DNA from: Gyrodactylus bullatarudis
Lineage: Eukaryota > Platyhelminthes > Monogenea > Gyrodactylidea > Gyrodactylidae
Direction of reading: 5' to 3'
Assembly: GCA_012064415.1 (NCBI GenBank)
Contig: SSNU01000042.1
Location: forward strand, 653,822-717,821
DNA: 64,000 bases
Numbering within the stretch: position 1 is the first letter of the stretch; every line of letters begins with the position of its first letter. Made by a program: the position numbers and the translations under genes. Below the pieces are notes generated by a model. The model did not search any database. It was not told the DNA's origin and saw only the letters and a program-made list of their open reading frames with translations. Positions 25,001 through 40,000 of the stretch are shown here, one piece after another.

Positions 25001-28000
25001 TTCAAAATTTCTTACATATTTTTTCGAAAATGCCAGTGAAATTTAATAACCAGAAAAAACCTTTAGGACCTCCCCCCGTGTTATGAGACAGAAAAGATTA
25101 TTCGAGTTTGCAAGGGTCGTTTGTATCAGGTTTTGTAGGCTGTGCAAAGATGCCAATTGAAGTAAGAAGAAGAAGCTAGCTAGCTAGAGAAACCTTCATG
25201 AATATTTCATCAAATATAGTATTGAGGGAGCAGAGAATTCGGCTCATTCCTCCTGTACGTAGGATGAAAGATTCAACTGGTATATATAAATATATATATA
25301 GTGAGAGAGCTAAAAAAATCAACTCAATCATTTTCCTATGAAATATTCATACCCATATCTTCATACAGATTGCCTTGTATACATTTCACTTGTATACTAA
25401 TAAAATATGCACAATATATGATATGTGTTAAGCAAAACAGAGGGTTTTCAATCTCAACCAGATTAGAACAAGAAAATCAATTTAACTGTCTAAAGCATAT
25501 CTTCATTATCGTTTGAGAGTAGAATTTAAATTTTTGATCATTTTCACTACTTGAAAATCAATGAAATTTCGATAATTCAAAATCTCTCGAAAATGGGGAA
25601 ACTGTCGATAATTTGACGGTGCTAATCAGCTTTATTATCTAATCTTGATCCTGAAAAAACTCTTTCAATCAGCCTCTAATTTTCAAATTAATAAAAATTT
25701 TCAGCTCAAAGTTCGAAAAAATGGTATTTTGGCGCCAAATGGGAATTTGAAAAATTATCATTTTTTTCAGAATTTTTTCTTCAAATGGTAAAAATGGGCA
25801 ACATGAGTAAGATTCCAAAAAAAATCGAATTTTTGATCAAAAAAGCGAGATTTCTGAAAAAATCATATATTCCCAACTTTATATGTAAAAAATAGGGTTT
25901 TCAACTTCAACCAGATTAAAACAAGAAAATCAATCTTGCTAAATCACTTTTTCTTTAATTCGTAATCCCTCGAGAACGATTGATTTGTTGAAAGTTTATT
26001 TTTTCAAATTCTTTCAATAGTGAATGGTGATTTGAGGACCATCCCTTGAATAGGGAACTCTCTTTCGACAAGAAAAAAAAGATTTCTTCTATGAACTGGG
26101 ATCTTTTTTACAACTTGATTCATCTTTAAGATTTATTCCCCTTTCAACTGGAAGGCTACGTCCGGTTCTCTAACCAAATGTCTAAGGGGAAGTTGATTCC
26201 TATACACTTGATATAGAGATCCATATGATCGTACTAATCTTTCTTCTTTTTGCGTGTGGGTGCATGTGATGGCCATTGTGAGCGTAGCCATGCATGAAAC
26301 GAATCGATCATCATTCAGATTTCTTCAAATTATTTCAAGAAGAAAAAAATATATATATTCTAGAATGACCTCGATTGCAACTCGTCTTGTGGAAATTTTG
26401 TGGTATTCTCCCAAATCTTGTCAAACCTATGCATTTCCAGCAATCACAATGGCTTTCATTTAAAGGTCAATTGACAAGAAAAGTTTTCTTTTTACTCAAT
26501 GTATCGTTTACTTGTTGAAATCTTGTGTTGTTAACAACCCATTCTCTAATTGTTACATTGGCACGTGAAAGTCTTCTTTTTCTGACAAGTAATCAAACAA
26601 AACGTGAAAGCTTGGCTTGTTACACAAATCGATTGAATAAACAAACCTTGATTTTTCTGCAGTTGAGAAACCTTTTTTCATGTCCTGGTTGTAAATTAAA
26701 CCCATTGTTCCACCAATACACTTTCTCGAGAGATAACTTGTACTGGAAAATACCCTTTTTACCCCTCATTTGAAAAGAAATTTATTTGGCTTTTCACAGA
26801 TTTTGAATTTTATGAAAATAACTAGTTTTGGAGCCAAAAAATATCAATATTAACCTCTGTCTTTTATTCATTAGGTCAACTTTCTTTTGGTAAAACTGGG
26901 TGCGAAAAATTCTAAACTAACTAAAAACTCGATCGATTTTATCTCTCCATATATGTTGATTGTAAAGGTCATCTTTTTAGAATTCCTGATATATAGAGCA
27001 AGCAAAATGCTTTCCTTGCCAATATCCATAAATAGTTATGTACTAACAATATTTATCTGATTTATGTACAAATGTGGAAAGATTATTATCACGAACCATC
27101 AATGTGTGATTTATGTTTTCCTTTGCTCGATAAGAAAATTTGAAGCATTTTCAGGCATTAGAAACACATATACGACCGGGTAACTGGAAATATTCCTCAA
27201 TTAGAATATTAACAAAAGAGATATCTACATTTCGCCAGGTCTAGGACAATTCCTGGTTCAATATTTAATAAGTTAAACAATATAGTTCTCGAGTTATTCA
27301 ATAAAAACTGATAACTAGGGCCTCAAAATTTCTGATTTTTTGTCAAATTTTTTTCACTTTTTAACTGATATAGCGCATATTTTACAAAATAAATCGTTAT
27401 AGTTTAAATTTTAAATTCTATGGAATAATTTTTGACTTGGTATCGGCTTACACGGTGAAATACTGCTAGCTCAGGAATCTAGCTACCCATTTTGATTGGT
27501 CGTTTACTAGTTGAAGCATACTATACTCTGAGACTTGATTCAGAAAAATAGTACTAAAAAGTACCAGGACAACAATTAAGTGCAGAAATAGTACCAGCTA
27601 TCTTTAAATTGGGATGAGATGGGCAGATTTTTTCTTCAGATTATTGCAACTCAGTCAGTCTTTTAAAGGCACTACTGATAACCTGAATTGCAGAGCTTTG
27701 TCTCTCAATAGAGGAAAACATGAATGAGATAGAAAGACAGAAATGATATCATCTTGTTCAGAAATAAATTCTTCACAAAAGAGTAGCAGAAAAGTTTCCC
27801 TTGACTCTTTTAGCCTCCCAGCTATATAAATTCAAAGTTTACCTCAATTTTATGCTTATTCAAGTACCTTGTAGAGAAGAAATCTACCTCAATTAGAGTA
27901 CAGTAGTCCTTGAAGTGTCAAAAGCGTAAAAAACTTTTTGAAAATTATGCTTCTGTAAAATAGAATTTCCATTAGAATTATTCAATTTATTAAATATTGA

Positions 28001-31000
28001 ACCAGGAATTGTTAGTGACGAGACCTGACAAAATGTACATATCTCTGTTCTTTTTTTATTAAAATCACTGTTCTCTTAGTACATTATTATTACATTATTA
28101 GTAATAATTTATTACATTACTACATTATTATTACCCGAGTTACATTTCTTAATAATGCCTCTTAAACGATTTTTATATCAACCAATTACAGTTTTCCCTT
28201 TCCTACTTGATCATATTACAAATCACAGGCTGATTTCGATTCCCTCCAGGAGACATTTTATTTATACAGTAATAGTTACAAACTACATTCTCGTGACCGG
28301 ATCCATTTAACCGAGCATATATTTTAGTGTCATCCATACAAATCGAGACGGAATTTTTCCTAGGGAATGCTGAAAAAAAGCATTTATACTTTTAACAGAG
28401 GGTGTAGATTTCTTCTGAAATTCTCAAAATGTTTGTATTTCCGTCTCCCCCCCTTTAAACTTGGTCATCATTTGATTTCTGCGCAATAATAGCAATAACG
28501 AGAAATTTCCTTTTTTTCACTAAAAATATATCCCAATGGACAACTCCTACTGTGTATGTATGGAAATTGTATTGAAATTGTTTATATCATTCACTCAGGG
28601 AGATTTCACAAGCAATTACATACAAAAGCATACATAGGAGAGAGTTGTCCCAAGATTTGACAGGTTGTCTCTAGAAAAGGAGTGTAATCTAATTTGTCAG
28701 TCAAATGTCGAATTCCCAATCTACATCAGAATTTATTTCACGATAAGAGCATTTCTTTCTCAATATCCTTTTCCTTGTAAAGCTAATTGATATAAAGTTG
28801 GGAATCTAGGATTTTTACTGAAAATTCGAATATGTTAAAGATTTTTTGGAATCCTACTCATGTTGACCACATTATCGTTTGGGAGCTGAAAATTGATTTT
28901 TGATCATTTTGAAAATTAAATTAAATTTCGATTAACTGAAATCCCTCGAAAATTTGAAGGTCATATTCGGTTTTCTTGTCTAATTCTGATCCTAAAAAAC
29001 ATCTTTTGGTCACACTCCCACCCCTCAAATCAATAAAAATTTTTGACCTTTCCTCACAAAGATCATACCTCGGATTTGACCATGAATGGTTTAGTCAGAA
29101 TCTTCATGAGTCGGACAATTGGATAGGGTGGAAAAACAGTTTTTTTAACCATTTATTAATTTGGACGCTTTTACATAGAAAGAAAAAGACATTATGATTA
29201 TATAAATTATCGTAGTAAAATTCATTCAAAATTTTTTGGCGCGAATTAAAAAATATACCAAAGTATTTAATGCTAATATTTCTTCTACAGATGCCGGTGA
29301 TGAAGAAGAAGGCGGCGAAGATCATAGTTACGGATGGATCGAGGGTGCCGCCATTCTGGTAGCTGTCATTGTCGTTGTTGTAGTAGTGGCCTTTAACGAT
29401 TGGCAAAAGGAACACCAATTCCGTGGTCTTCAATCACGAATCGAGTCAGAGCATCGATTCAGTGTCCTCCGCGAAGGATCCATCAGTGAAATACTCGTCT
29501 CCGACATTGTCGTCGGTGACATTTGCCTTGTAAAGTATGGTGATTTGATACCGGCCGACGGTGTCATTATCCAGAGTAACGACCTCAAAGTTGACGAATC
29601 CTCCTTAACTGGAGAGTCGGATTTCATAAAAAAGGGTCACGGGAAGGATCCCATGCTCCTCTCTGGCACACATATCATGGAAGGATCTGGAAAGATGATT
29701 GTCACTGCAGTTGGGCCAAACTCTCAGGCTGGCATTATTTTTTCCCTTCTTCAGGACGACAGTAAACCCGATGAGGAAGTAGACATGCAACTTGAGGTTG
29801 ACGCCAACAAACAAAACTTACACGGTGAGTATTTTAGAAAATGAATTTAGATATTCCTCAAGCCATCGGGAAAAGAAGTTAGATTGGCCTTATAGAGTAA
29901 ATTTTAAAATAGAGACCCAATAAGTGCTAGCCTGTGGACCATGTGATTTTTTATTATAATTCATTCAAATCTTTAATCATAAATTTCCAGAAAATGATGT
30001 ATTTCCTCGTTTTTAATCGAAACTAAGACGTTTTTCCAAATTTTTAAATCAGATTCATAAAATTCAACTATTTTCATATAAGCCAGAGAAAGGAAAATTT
30101 CCTGCGCCATGCCATAACAGCTTCAAAAAGAGATTTGAAATTTATGATTTTGCTAAAAAACCGAAATTAGAGAGATACTATCGAGCATAACTTCTGAACT
30201 AGAGCTGATAGCTGAAAAGTTCGAGGCAACGAGTTGTAGAGAATTTTTCGCAGTTTATTACAATTCTTCAAGAATTTCAATGCGAGCTTTAATAAACTTT
30301 TTAGAGCAAAAATAAGACGTTAAATTCAGTCAAACACAAATTCTAATATTTCTCGAAATCCAAACGCTGAAAAATTTTCAAAATTTCAGAATCTCATTAT
30401 TTTAACCTGACAAGCATACTGTAAACATTCCACTAAGTATAAAGAAAAAAAAGTGTTTATTTGCTAGACTGTGTTATTTATCTGTTCATCACTTTCATGA
30501 GCTTATTTAATCAACTCTTGATACGCTGATCTAATTTATAAGCTAGTAAAGAAACATTCCAACTCCCCCACCTTTCTTTGTATTAGCAGGTATTTTCTGA
30601 GGCTTTCGAATGAATAATATGATAGAAATAACCCAGTGGTACTTTGAGGGTCAAGTTCACTCAAGAGATGGAACTGTCTTCTAGTAGTGTTCTCCATCTC
30701 TCTTTTAGCCCTGTTGGGAGTTAATTTTTCTTCTATTTATCGATCCAATCTCCAACTTTCTCTCTCTCTCTCTCTCACTTAAAGGTCATCATGGTTGTTT
30801 CCTTTTTTCCTTAGCGAGAACAGAATTCAAAAAAAGGAAAAAAAATAAGAGAATAGATTACATGCCATCTTTCTGGCATATGCTTTTCTAACTGGGGGAA
30901 ATCTAGATGGAATTTGAAAAACATATTTTTCATTGTTTCCCCTCCCACCCCTCAAATCCAATCCCAACCTGGTATCCAATGGGGTTGTCCTCATCGATTA

Positions 31001-34000
31001 AGGAAGGAAATATCAATTCTCCTTCCAATTCTTCCGTGTAGCTTAGACAAGTCGGAAGTTGGAAAGAAAAACAGCCACCAGTCAATATCAGTCAATATTG
31101 AGTTACATAATAAAATAAACAGAAGGAAAATGGCTATTTAAAAATCTATTAGTATATCATACATCTGGATAGAGTCACTTGGGGATTATAAAAAAATCTC
31201 AGCTTGAGGTGGGGGTGGCCTCTATCTTTGACTCTTTAGATTATTTTTTAAAAGTTATTATGAGATAACTGTCAATATTTTGTTTCTAACTAACCAAATA
31301 TCTAATATCTCGTCTCGTCGGTACTGAGATCCTGAATTATGTGTTATAATATTAATTCTCTCAGGCCTAAAGACATATTCGGTTCGTCCTTTACTAGCTC
31401 ATCAATTGAGACGCATGGTCTTATCTCTCCAGGGCACTATTCCCTTAAACAAAATTTCATTTTTCCAAAGAAATCAACTCTCTTTAAATTAATATAGCGT
31501 GAGTTTATGACGAATGATATAGCCAAGATCTTTGCGTATTCCAGGAGATTAATAAATTTCCTAATCGAATGGGGGTTGTAAACGAAGTATTTTCTGGGGC
31601 TTGAATGAATAATAATGAGTTGTTAAAATGACGTGTGATAGAACTATCACACTGTGGGCCTTTAAGGGTTAAATCAAGTAAAAAACGATCAAAGACAAAG
31701 AAGTTGAATCAGATTTTCCCATCTTCTTGTATTAACTAGGTGTAGATCTAAAACCTTCAACCTTAATGATGGTTTTGTTTTATTAGGAATGCAGCTCTCT
31801 AGAAAACAAATTTCTTTTCTTTTTATTATAACACATCGAGAGTCTACATTCTAGCTAGGAACTTTATAACCCACATCTACAAGAGAATATATATTTAGAT
31901 ATTCTATTGTATTATATATTCTGCAATGTATTACTTTGTAGTAAGAAAAACTATGCCTATGTAAACATTTGTATATCTAGAAGCGTAATGGATCATTAAA
32001 AAGAATAATGTTTCGTAATTCCCTCCATTCCAGTCATGACGAAAAATCTGTTTCAAGAAAAAAAGAGATTCTACAAGGAATATATATATGGTATAATTGC
32101 AAGAATTTTTGATGTATCGATCGATTAATTCTAACATTACTTCAGCATATTTTTTTGATTATTCAAGATCTTTTGGAAGTCTACCAAAAAGCCCCTTAGG
32201 TAAAAAACAAGAAACTCTAAGATCACCTCTCTATGAGATTTGGTAGAATTAATCTTTAAGAAATTTCCCCTCGGGATATCTTTCCTTTTCACCTCCGTAA
32301 TAAGATTATGAAAATTTTCGAAAAAATAAAAATAAAAAAGGAAGACAATTCTTCAGTAACTCGAACAGATTTTGGTGACCAATTGAAAATTTCCATCCAA
32401 GGGCTAGACGAAAAATTGTAACATTTCCCGAGCTTCCTTTTAGAAATGTTAACCCTCTCATGTTTACGGGTTAACTGTGTGTCTCTTTCTCTTTGCCTGG
32501 GTAATATATCAAATGAAGGAAGCTATCCGAGGGCATTCAAATGTTCCAATTTCATAATTTATAATTACCAACTATGCTAATTATTTTGATTTATGGTATC
32601 TAACCATACACACATGATATTAATGCCAACAAGATGGAGGGGGGGAAGTAGATTATTCATTATTTAGATTTCTAATGAACTATTCAAGGTTTAACCGTCA
32701 AAGAACCTCTTTTGTCTATAGTCAGTAAGCTGGGAATTTATGATTTTTACAAAATTTTCATTGAGAAATTGAATTTGATCAAGAAAAAAATGAAGTGGCA
32801 CCAAATTCCCATGTTTTTGAACTTTTAGTTGAAACATTTTGTTAATTTCAAAGTAAGAGAGGGATCAAGAGTTCCTGACGTCTCCTATTGGCATCCTTAC
32901 GATCAAATAAACATTTTAAGAGGTAGCATTCGATTTGATCCTATTTCTATAGACGTTAATGCATCAAGACTGTGAGACAATCTAGGTAAAATGTTGATCC
33001 CAGAACTGATGATTGACTGGAGTCCACTTCTCGAATAACTTTCTACAGTAATAGTTCCAACTCTGATTGAAATACATGGATGTATGTGAGGATACGAACT
33101 TATCTTATGTACCTTCGAATAGAACATTAACTTCCACTATTCTTTAAAATATACCTCTGAATTACACTAAACTCTTTTGGTTATTACCTGTACATTTTCA
33201 AGCTTTACTTTCAATGTTTAAAATGATGATTTTGAAGGGTTGAGCAGTTCTCTATTCTACTTAGTTTATCTTGTGAATTATGAAAAAATCGAATTCACCC
33301 CTTTACTTTATCTCGAGTATGTTTATATTTACAAAATATATATCAATGAAACGTAGATTGGTTTTCTTAGACATGCTGTAGCCATAATTCGTACTTGAGT
33401 ATAAATTAGCAGGGATTGCTCTGCTAATTCGTGCTGAAAAGATTAAGCTTACAATTCAAATATATATTTATGGGTTTTCAAATATTTTTCTTGCAAAACT
33501 CATTCCAAAAACAAAGATTTATTCTCAATCTGTATAAATCATTAGAAGAACTCGAAAATTCAGAAATCCTCGAATTGTAAATGAGAACAAATCGATTATA
33601 GAGAAACTCCAAGGTTGAATTGCATAAAAAATACAAATCTTTTCAGTATGAATCAGGTACAACAGATTCTTCTGGACTTTTTTTAGATCAGTCCCATGAA
33701 TGGCAGTAAATTAGGGAAAGAGACACCTCCAGAAATACAGTTAGTTTGCTTAAATTTTTCCATACACTACTACCTCGTTAGCGTTTAGTTCACCTCTGCT
33801 GCTTTGTATGAAAAATTATGATTATTTGTCGAGAAACAACACATAGTAGATTTTATATTTTAAGAACTATGCACTGCTTATGGGCGAAGAAAATTCATGT
33901 GTGTGATTATAATTTACAGGGGAACGTGTGTTTTATTTACTTTTATCGCGTTCTTTCTGCATTTTTTCTTGAGAAATTCCTATACTTTACCCAATCCATC

Positions 34001-37000
34001 ACCCACCCCCATATTTTTATTCATCTATTGGCTGAGTAACTCAGCTCTTCTCCATCATCTCTGGCTTTAGGTATTGATCAAGTTTAGGCTTGTTTAGATT
34101 CTGTCATTTCCAACAGAATTCCAACAAATCGATATTAACCAGGTCTTTATCGACCAATGATATCGCTTCATTAGACGAACCAATCAGAATAGGCTCAATG
34201 TGTTTCATTCTCATTAGTCTTTAAAGGGTCTGGATGAGGTAAAGATTTTATTTCTTCTTTGAGAATTTTATTGCTTGACAAAGCACTCTTTCTTCCCACT
34301 AACTAACTAATATTAATCATTCCCCTCTGTTGTTCTCTTTGTATTTGTTCCCCTTACTACAATTAATTTTATTCAATAATTCAAGTAAATAGCGTCCTGC
34401 CCACGAGTGATTTAATGGGAAAAGAAAATAAATCAGAGGGAGAGAAAGAAAACTTAATTTTCTTCAATCCTCCATTCCTGTTGCTCAAGTTTCTTTTTAT
34501 TCTTGAGTTAGTCCGAGAAAAATTCCTTAAGTAATTGTGAAAAAATGAATGAATTTCGTCAAACCATTCCTTAGCCAATCAGGAGAGAGTTGTTGTAGAA
34601 ATTCATTGAAACTTTATTTATATGTGTATATATAATTTGTAAGAATTCTATATTCACTTTTTACACATAATCTTGCCCCTAATTATTACAAATTTAGTAA
34701 ATTTACTTCCCAAGAATATGTATATAGATACTGTATATGATGTACATGAACAGGATGTAGAACCTTTGGATTAAGAGGATTGAAAAGCATTTATTGATTT
34801 TCCCCCTCTATTCAGCTACCTAGATGAACAAATGGGGGTTTTGTTATCATTAGATTGAATTTTTTATTGCCATCGAATATGATTTCTTCCAATTATCGTT
34901 TTTTCATATCCCTCCAGGTAAATCTGAAACAAACATTGATGGCAAAGAGGACGAGGAGGCCGAATGCAGAAAGAAGGAGGGCATGAAAGAGATGTCTGTA
35001 CTCCAGACGAAACTCACCAAGCTTGCCATTCAGATAGGCTATTTTGGTAAGTTGAACACACACAGACGATACAATGTTATCTTATCTACAAAAAAGTACA
35101 CTAAACTTGTTATTTTGGAAATGTTTCATTTGAAAATTTATCCATCGATTACTCACAAGTAAAAGGGTCCTCCAAATCAGGCCTACTTAGAACCTAGCCT
35201 CGTTAATAGGCAAAATTTATATTATTTTTGCCATTTTCAGTAGTAAAATACATTGAAAATATCGGCGCAAATATAAAATTCACGTCGGAATTTAAAATTT
35301 AAAAACATTTTGATCAATAATTGATTTTCTGGTTGCTTGATTATGTTCGTTAAAAAGTTCTCTCATTTATAAGCTTTGTTATGAATCCGTTGAACCCTGT
35401 TACCGTCTAAAAAAAGGAACGAAGAAAAGTTTTGAACAAATCAGACTAAATCATTGATTTTTATTGGTATTATCGTATGAGTGGGGACATTGTGTACAGA
35501 ATCCTAGTTTCAACAAGACAACAAAAATATATAATTTCATCAAATATTCCATAGTTCATGTCCCATTACTAGAGAAGTGACTTATTTGAAATCGGGAATT
35601 TTTAGTTTATCGCTATTTTTGAAATTCAATTTTGCTAAAAATTGCTATATTTCAGGATAAAAATGTTGTTTTTTGTTTAGGCAGGAAGGCTCTAGAAATC
35701 TGATATTGTTCTACAGAATTAGAATGAACTTTTCTTCTCAAATCTTTTTTTACCCTAATTAAATTGATTTTTCATCTGAATTCCAATGTTCTCATTGTGT
35801 AAGAGACCATGGGAATAGTTGGTCTTTTGATTCAGGAACTTTTAAGAAGATGTATGACTGCTTAATTGTCATGGTCCCTTTTAATAAATGATGTTATTAT
35901 CTTGTAAATCTTTTTTTTCATTCAGGACTATTTCTATAGGTACTGATTTGTATTTACTTGAATTTACTTCATTAGTAGCTTGTAAAATATATCCAAGAGG
36001 CCTGCACAAATAAATATTGAGTAAATATGCTTTAAATTAAACTGACTTTTAGATGAAGAATCAAACATTGATAGACAAACATATAAATCATCTTGATCAT
36101 AGTAGTAGTGAGTAGATTGGCTTACTTTTTTCACATTGGAAGTACACTTTAGATTGTACCCTTGTCAACAACATAAGATTATGGACTTTTATCAGCTTTA
36201 TACAATGCTATGCTTAATACATTTGGCAAGATTACACATTTATGATCAGTTGAAAATATGCAGATTTTTCTGTTTCTGCGCAATATCTAAAAATACCCTC
36301 TTTTGCTATAACATATTGGATATTTATTATATTCTTTCTTGCTTGTGTCACATACAATTTCCCTATTTTCTATCGGAAGATTCCATGTCCGATTATCCGA
36401 TTGGTGATGACCTCGTTGAGAATGAGTACTTTGACCTGTACAAAGAAGACGCCTGGAATGAGGAGGGGAAAGGAAAACAGAACTACAATACTGACGACGA
36501 AGAATCAATCTATGCTACTCTAGTCTTCTCCTCTTCCGAATCCCTAATCAATCTCAATATTGAAGATTATGATGACTATGTAATTCCGCCAGAGGCCAGA
36601 GATGTCAATTTGGCCGTTAGCCTTGTCGAGACATTTGAGGAGACAGTACTATTCAAGGATACTGTCCTGAACAAGAAGATGAAGTCCATCCTGGACAAAC
36701 TGCTCCAGGACATAAGAGAACCTGACATATTGGAGATTACCGTGACAAGACTAATCAAGGAAATACCCCCCCTTTACTGTAGTAAGATTAAATATTACCG
36801 AGACTATGGGTACAGGGTGACAGAGTTGATCCATAAAATCTACCTCGGATCATTCGGCTACATTGAGAACGATATAAAGTCAATGCTAAAAATTTGCTAT
36901 TCCTACAGTGAACTGTCAACGCATAAAATGTTTTGTCGTGAGGAGTTGAAGAATCTCAAGCCAAAGGGTCGAGATAAAAAGGTCCTCCTGGGCCTGTTGA

Positions 37001-40000
37001 TCGATTATAATCTCTCTCTAATCCGCCCTACAAACATGATACAAAATGAAGACTTGGACGTGGAACCGGAGAATCCGGACGATGAAGAGGAAATTAATAG
37101 CTACAAGAAAGATGACTGCATCTTCATGAATAAGGTCCCGAGGGACATCATTTGTCAGTATGAAGAGATCACCTTCAAGTGGATGCCCCTAGGCTCCTCC
37201 ATCAAACGAATAATCAAAGACCTCTTACGCTCCAATTCGAGTAACATTCATGCTCTCTACGAGTGTTTAGATAACCTCAAGGAACTGTTTGAAGGGAAGA
37301 ACACCACTGAGCCAAAATATATGATGGAGTTTCTCGTATTTATCACAAGACTGTATCATTCCATTGCTCCCAAAACCAATCCCATGCCGGATTTCTTCCT
37401 AAAGAATATCTTTGAGATGCGACAGGAAATTGCCTATTTCAATCATTACAATTACTACCTGAAGAATAAGCTTTGTCATGGTAATTCACTGGCGGCTAGT
37501 TTTAGTAAAATGTTTAGTGCAGCCATTGGCATGATATACAAGGAGGTTACATCGGAAGATGGTGCTCACGGAGACTCCTTCTTCCCAACGGAGAGAATCA
37601 GCTTTAGGTATAATGATGAATTTGTCCAGAAAATGTACGGAACCATCGTTTTTCTCAAGCAGAATGAACTGTTTTCCAGTCGTAAGAACCATGAGAAACG
37701 TTTGAACAAGAGCCTCAAATTCCATGAAACCCGTAGGACCGGCCGAATAGGCCATAGATACATCAATAAGCTAGAGGCCATCAAAGGTATTGTACGTCAA
37801 GCTAAACACTTGAACAATGATCCCATCCGGTATCACTTCTTGTTAGAGAAACTCATTGAATCATCCAAGTTGGAAGAGAAATTATTTCAAATTGATATAA
37901 TTCGAGTGTTTAACGAAATCGTCTTCAGATTCGTTATCAATCTGACTGGCTGGAATGACCCGGACACTATTGTCTACAATATTACCTGGTCCTTTTATCG
38001 AGTATACCTCGTGTTTCTTGCCTCGTCCGCTTCAACTATCAACAGGATGATCGCCAACAGTCTTTTTTATAACGGTCTCTTGTTTGAGATGAAAAAAGTC
38101 AACTATGAGAATATACTCAAACGGTTGAATGTCCTCCAGAATACTGCTGATCCGTTAATATCCCTGATTGGTACAATGCAATTGTCTCTGTGCAAACATC
38201 AAATCAAATTCCTCTCCAGCGGCAGCAACAGCCAGGCTTCGAAATCCTACAATAATGAAATTAGTGATTTCAAGAAAAGCTTCAACAGTGACATTGGTCA
38301 TTACTTTTACATGATGATAAATGAAGCCTTCGAGGAGACCTCTGAACGTCAAGAGGTCCTCAGAGTGATTGATAAGATAGTGATGGTTTTCCAGCGCTTT
38401 CTCCTCACGAAAGAGGAAGCTGCCGAATTTGTCCGTTCAGCAATCAGGCTGGCTGTCTTTACCATGAAAAGTTTACACATTCGGCTCAAGGGGGAAGAGG
38501 AAAAGATCTTGGCCATTGTAGATGACCCGACAATGTTGGATCAGCCACAGGTTTCCTTTGTTGGCATTTCATCCAAGTTGAACAAAGTCTACGAACTCAT
38601 CGAGGTCTACAGGAGGAAGACGAATCCTTACGAGAAAGATTACGAAACTGTCCAGTTCATAGACAGGAACATCTTTGGGAATTTGCCTAGCATTTCTGCA
38701 AAGTCGTTCAGTTTCCTAGACTCTGGGCCATCAACCCTAGACAGAGAGAGTATTCTAAAGATTTTCCAAGATAACGTTACCCTGTTATCGAACGAAGATC
38801 TCGAAAAGTTCCTGGCCTACTTTGACACATCGTCCAACGAAATTGAGACTAACCAGATAACTGAATTCAGCCATATGTTAAATGCGTATGAGTTTAAGTT
38901 CAGCGCCGACAAGGTATTCGTCATTGCCCTTTTCAACTGGTTCGTCCTGACCTATCTCTATCAGAAAAACATAAGTTTCGGCTCTGAGAATAATCGTGTT
39001 CTCAACTTGATTTACTATGCTATGAAATACTTGAGGCGCTATCAGCTGGACCTGGCAGAGTACAGGACAATGCTCGATCGTCTGGAAGTGAAAGAATGCA
39101 AATTCCTACAGGAACTCGTGAGACTTCAAAAAATCCTCTGTTGTGAAGAGTTTAACCTGTCGGAAACGAAAAGTCTCACAAAGGCCCAGTACTCGAAACT
39201 CTTTGTTGACTATCGCTATGGCCAATTCCAATCGTATGTCCTCAACTTTACCGATCTAACTGGCCAGTTATCCTCCAACGCTATCCACATGTATCACTCT
39301 TTTCACTTGGATTTTAAAAGGAACGGCTTCTCCATGAAGTCATTGAACCATTGGCTGAACGATGTAACTGGAATATTTGAGGATTACCGAATGACAGAGA
39401 AGCAAGCCAGGCTTCATGTTTTCGATGTGACCCTGATCTACGTAAAACTCTTGTGGGACAATACTAATATGCCAAAGAAAACCCTTGGGACTATGATGGA
39501 TTTTGCATGCCAGTTATGCTATGAAGATAGCTTCAGGTCGGCCAAAAATTATATAGAATGCGTTAGACTCTACAAGGAAATCCAAAGCTTCAACTTACTC
39601 GGGGACTTTCAAAGGTTGCTCTTTGACAAGACCTTCGATCAGATTACCGAAGCAGATGAAAATAGTAAAAGCAAGGACTCCGACTGCTTCTCTAGGTACT
39701 GTGTCCCGGTCATCAAAAAGGTATTTGGCGCTTTCTTTGTAGAAAGTGAAATCAATGATTCCCTCTTTTGAACCCTTATTTGATTTACTTAATAAATTTA
39801 CTTTAATATGATAACTTATCATATTTAATTAACTTGTTAGTTATTTCATTTATTCTCCTATCTACTTTAAAGTAGTTTCAAATTTATTTGAAAATAAACT
39901 GATTGATCAATTCTCTTTAGGTACATTTGTCGCCGTTCTCACTGTTATCATCCTAATCATCCGTTTCTGTATTACTACATTCTACAAGAACCAAGAGGAA

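Larger units (their letters stand above)
19863..29290 (+). other. PMCA intron 2 (9.4 kb)
   Basis: No coding exon found. It holds several dispersed repeat copies (19984-20030, 20741-21075, 23855-24048, 25560-25890, 26711-26890, 28795-29062), a (GA)n tract at 23290-23314 and ATT-rich low complexity near 28080-28140. Short ORFs inside lack recognisable domains and coding bias. Confidence 0.6.
29825..34917 (+). other. PMCA intron 3 (5.1 kb)
   Basis: No coding exon found. Contains a (CT)n tract at 30759-30776, a repeat copy at 31471-31672 and another at about 32725-32885. Confidence 0.6.

Noticed and set aside
26254..26773. Two adjacent plus-strand ORFs of 69 and 82 codons
   Set aside because: Different frames, no domain, and the second overlaps repeat family D.
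28976..29433. Short ORFs around PMCA exon 3
   Set aside because: One is family C repeat sequence, the other is mostly the antisense of PMCA exon 3.
1310..34200. Scattered pairs of ATTGGT and ACCAAT (1330, 1650-1700, 9410-9465, 18757-18790, 34155-34190)
   Set aside because: Looked like recurring CCAAT-type inverted pairs, but spacing varies and the hexamers are short; not distinguishable from chance or decayed repeats.
36136..36384. N-terminal extension of the nested orphan ORF (83 codons)
   Set aside because: In frame, but AT-rich, rich in Cys/Phe/Tyr/Leu and unlike the coding sequence that follows; an acceptor-like AG sits at 36378-36379 just before the next Met.
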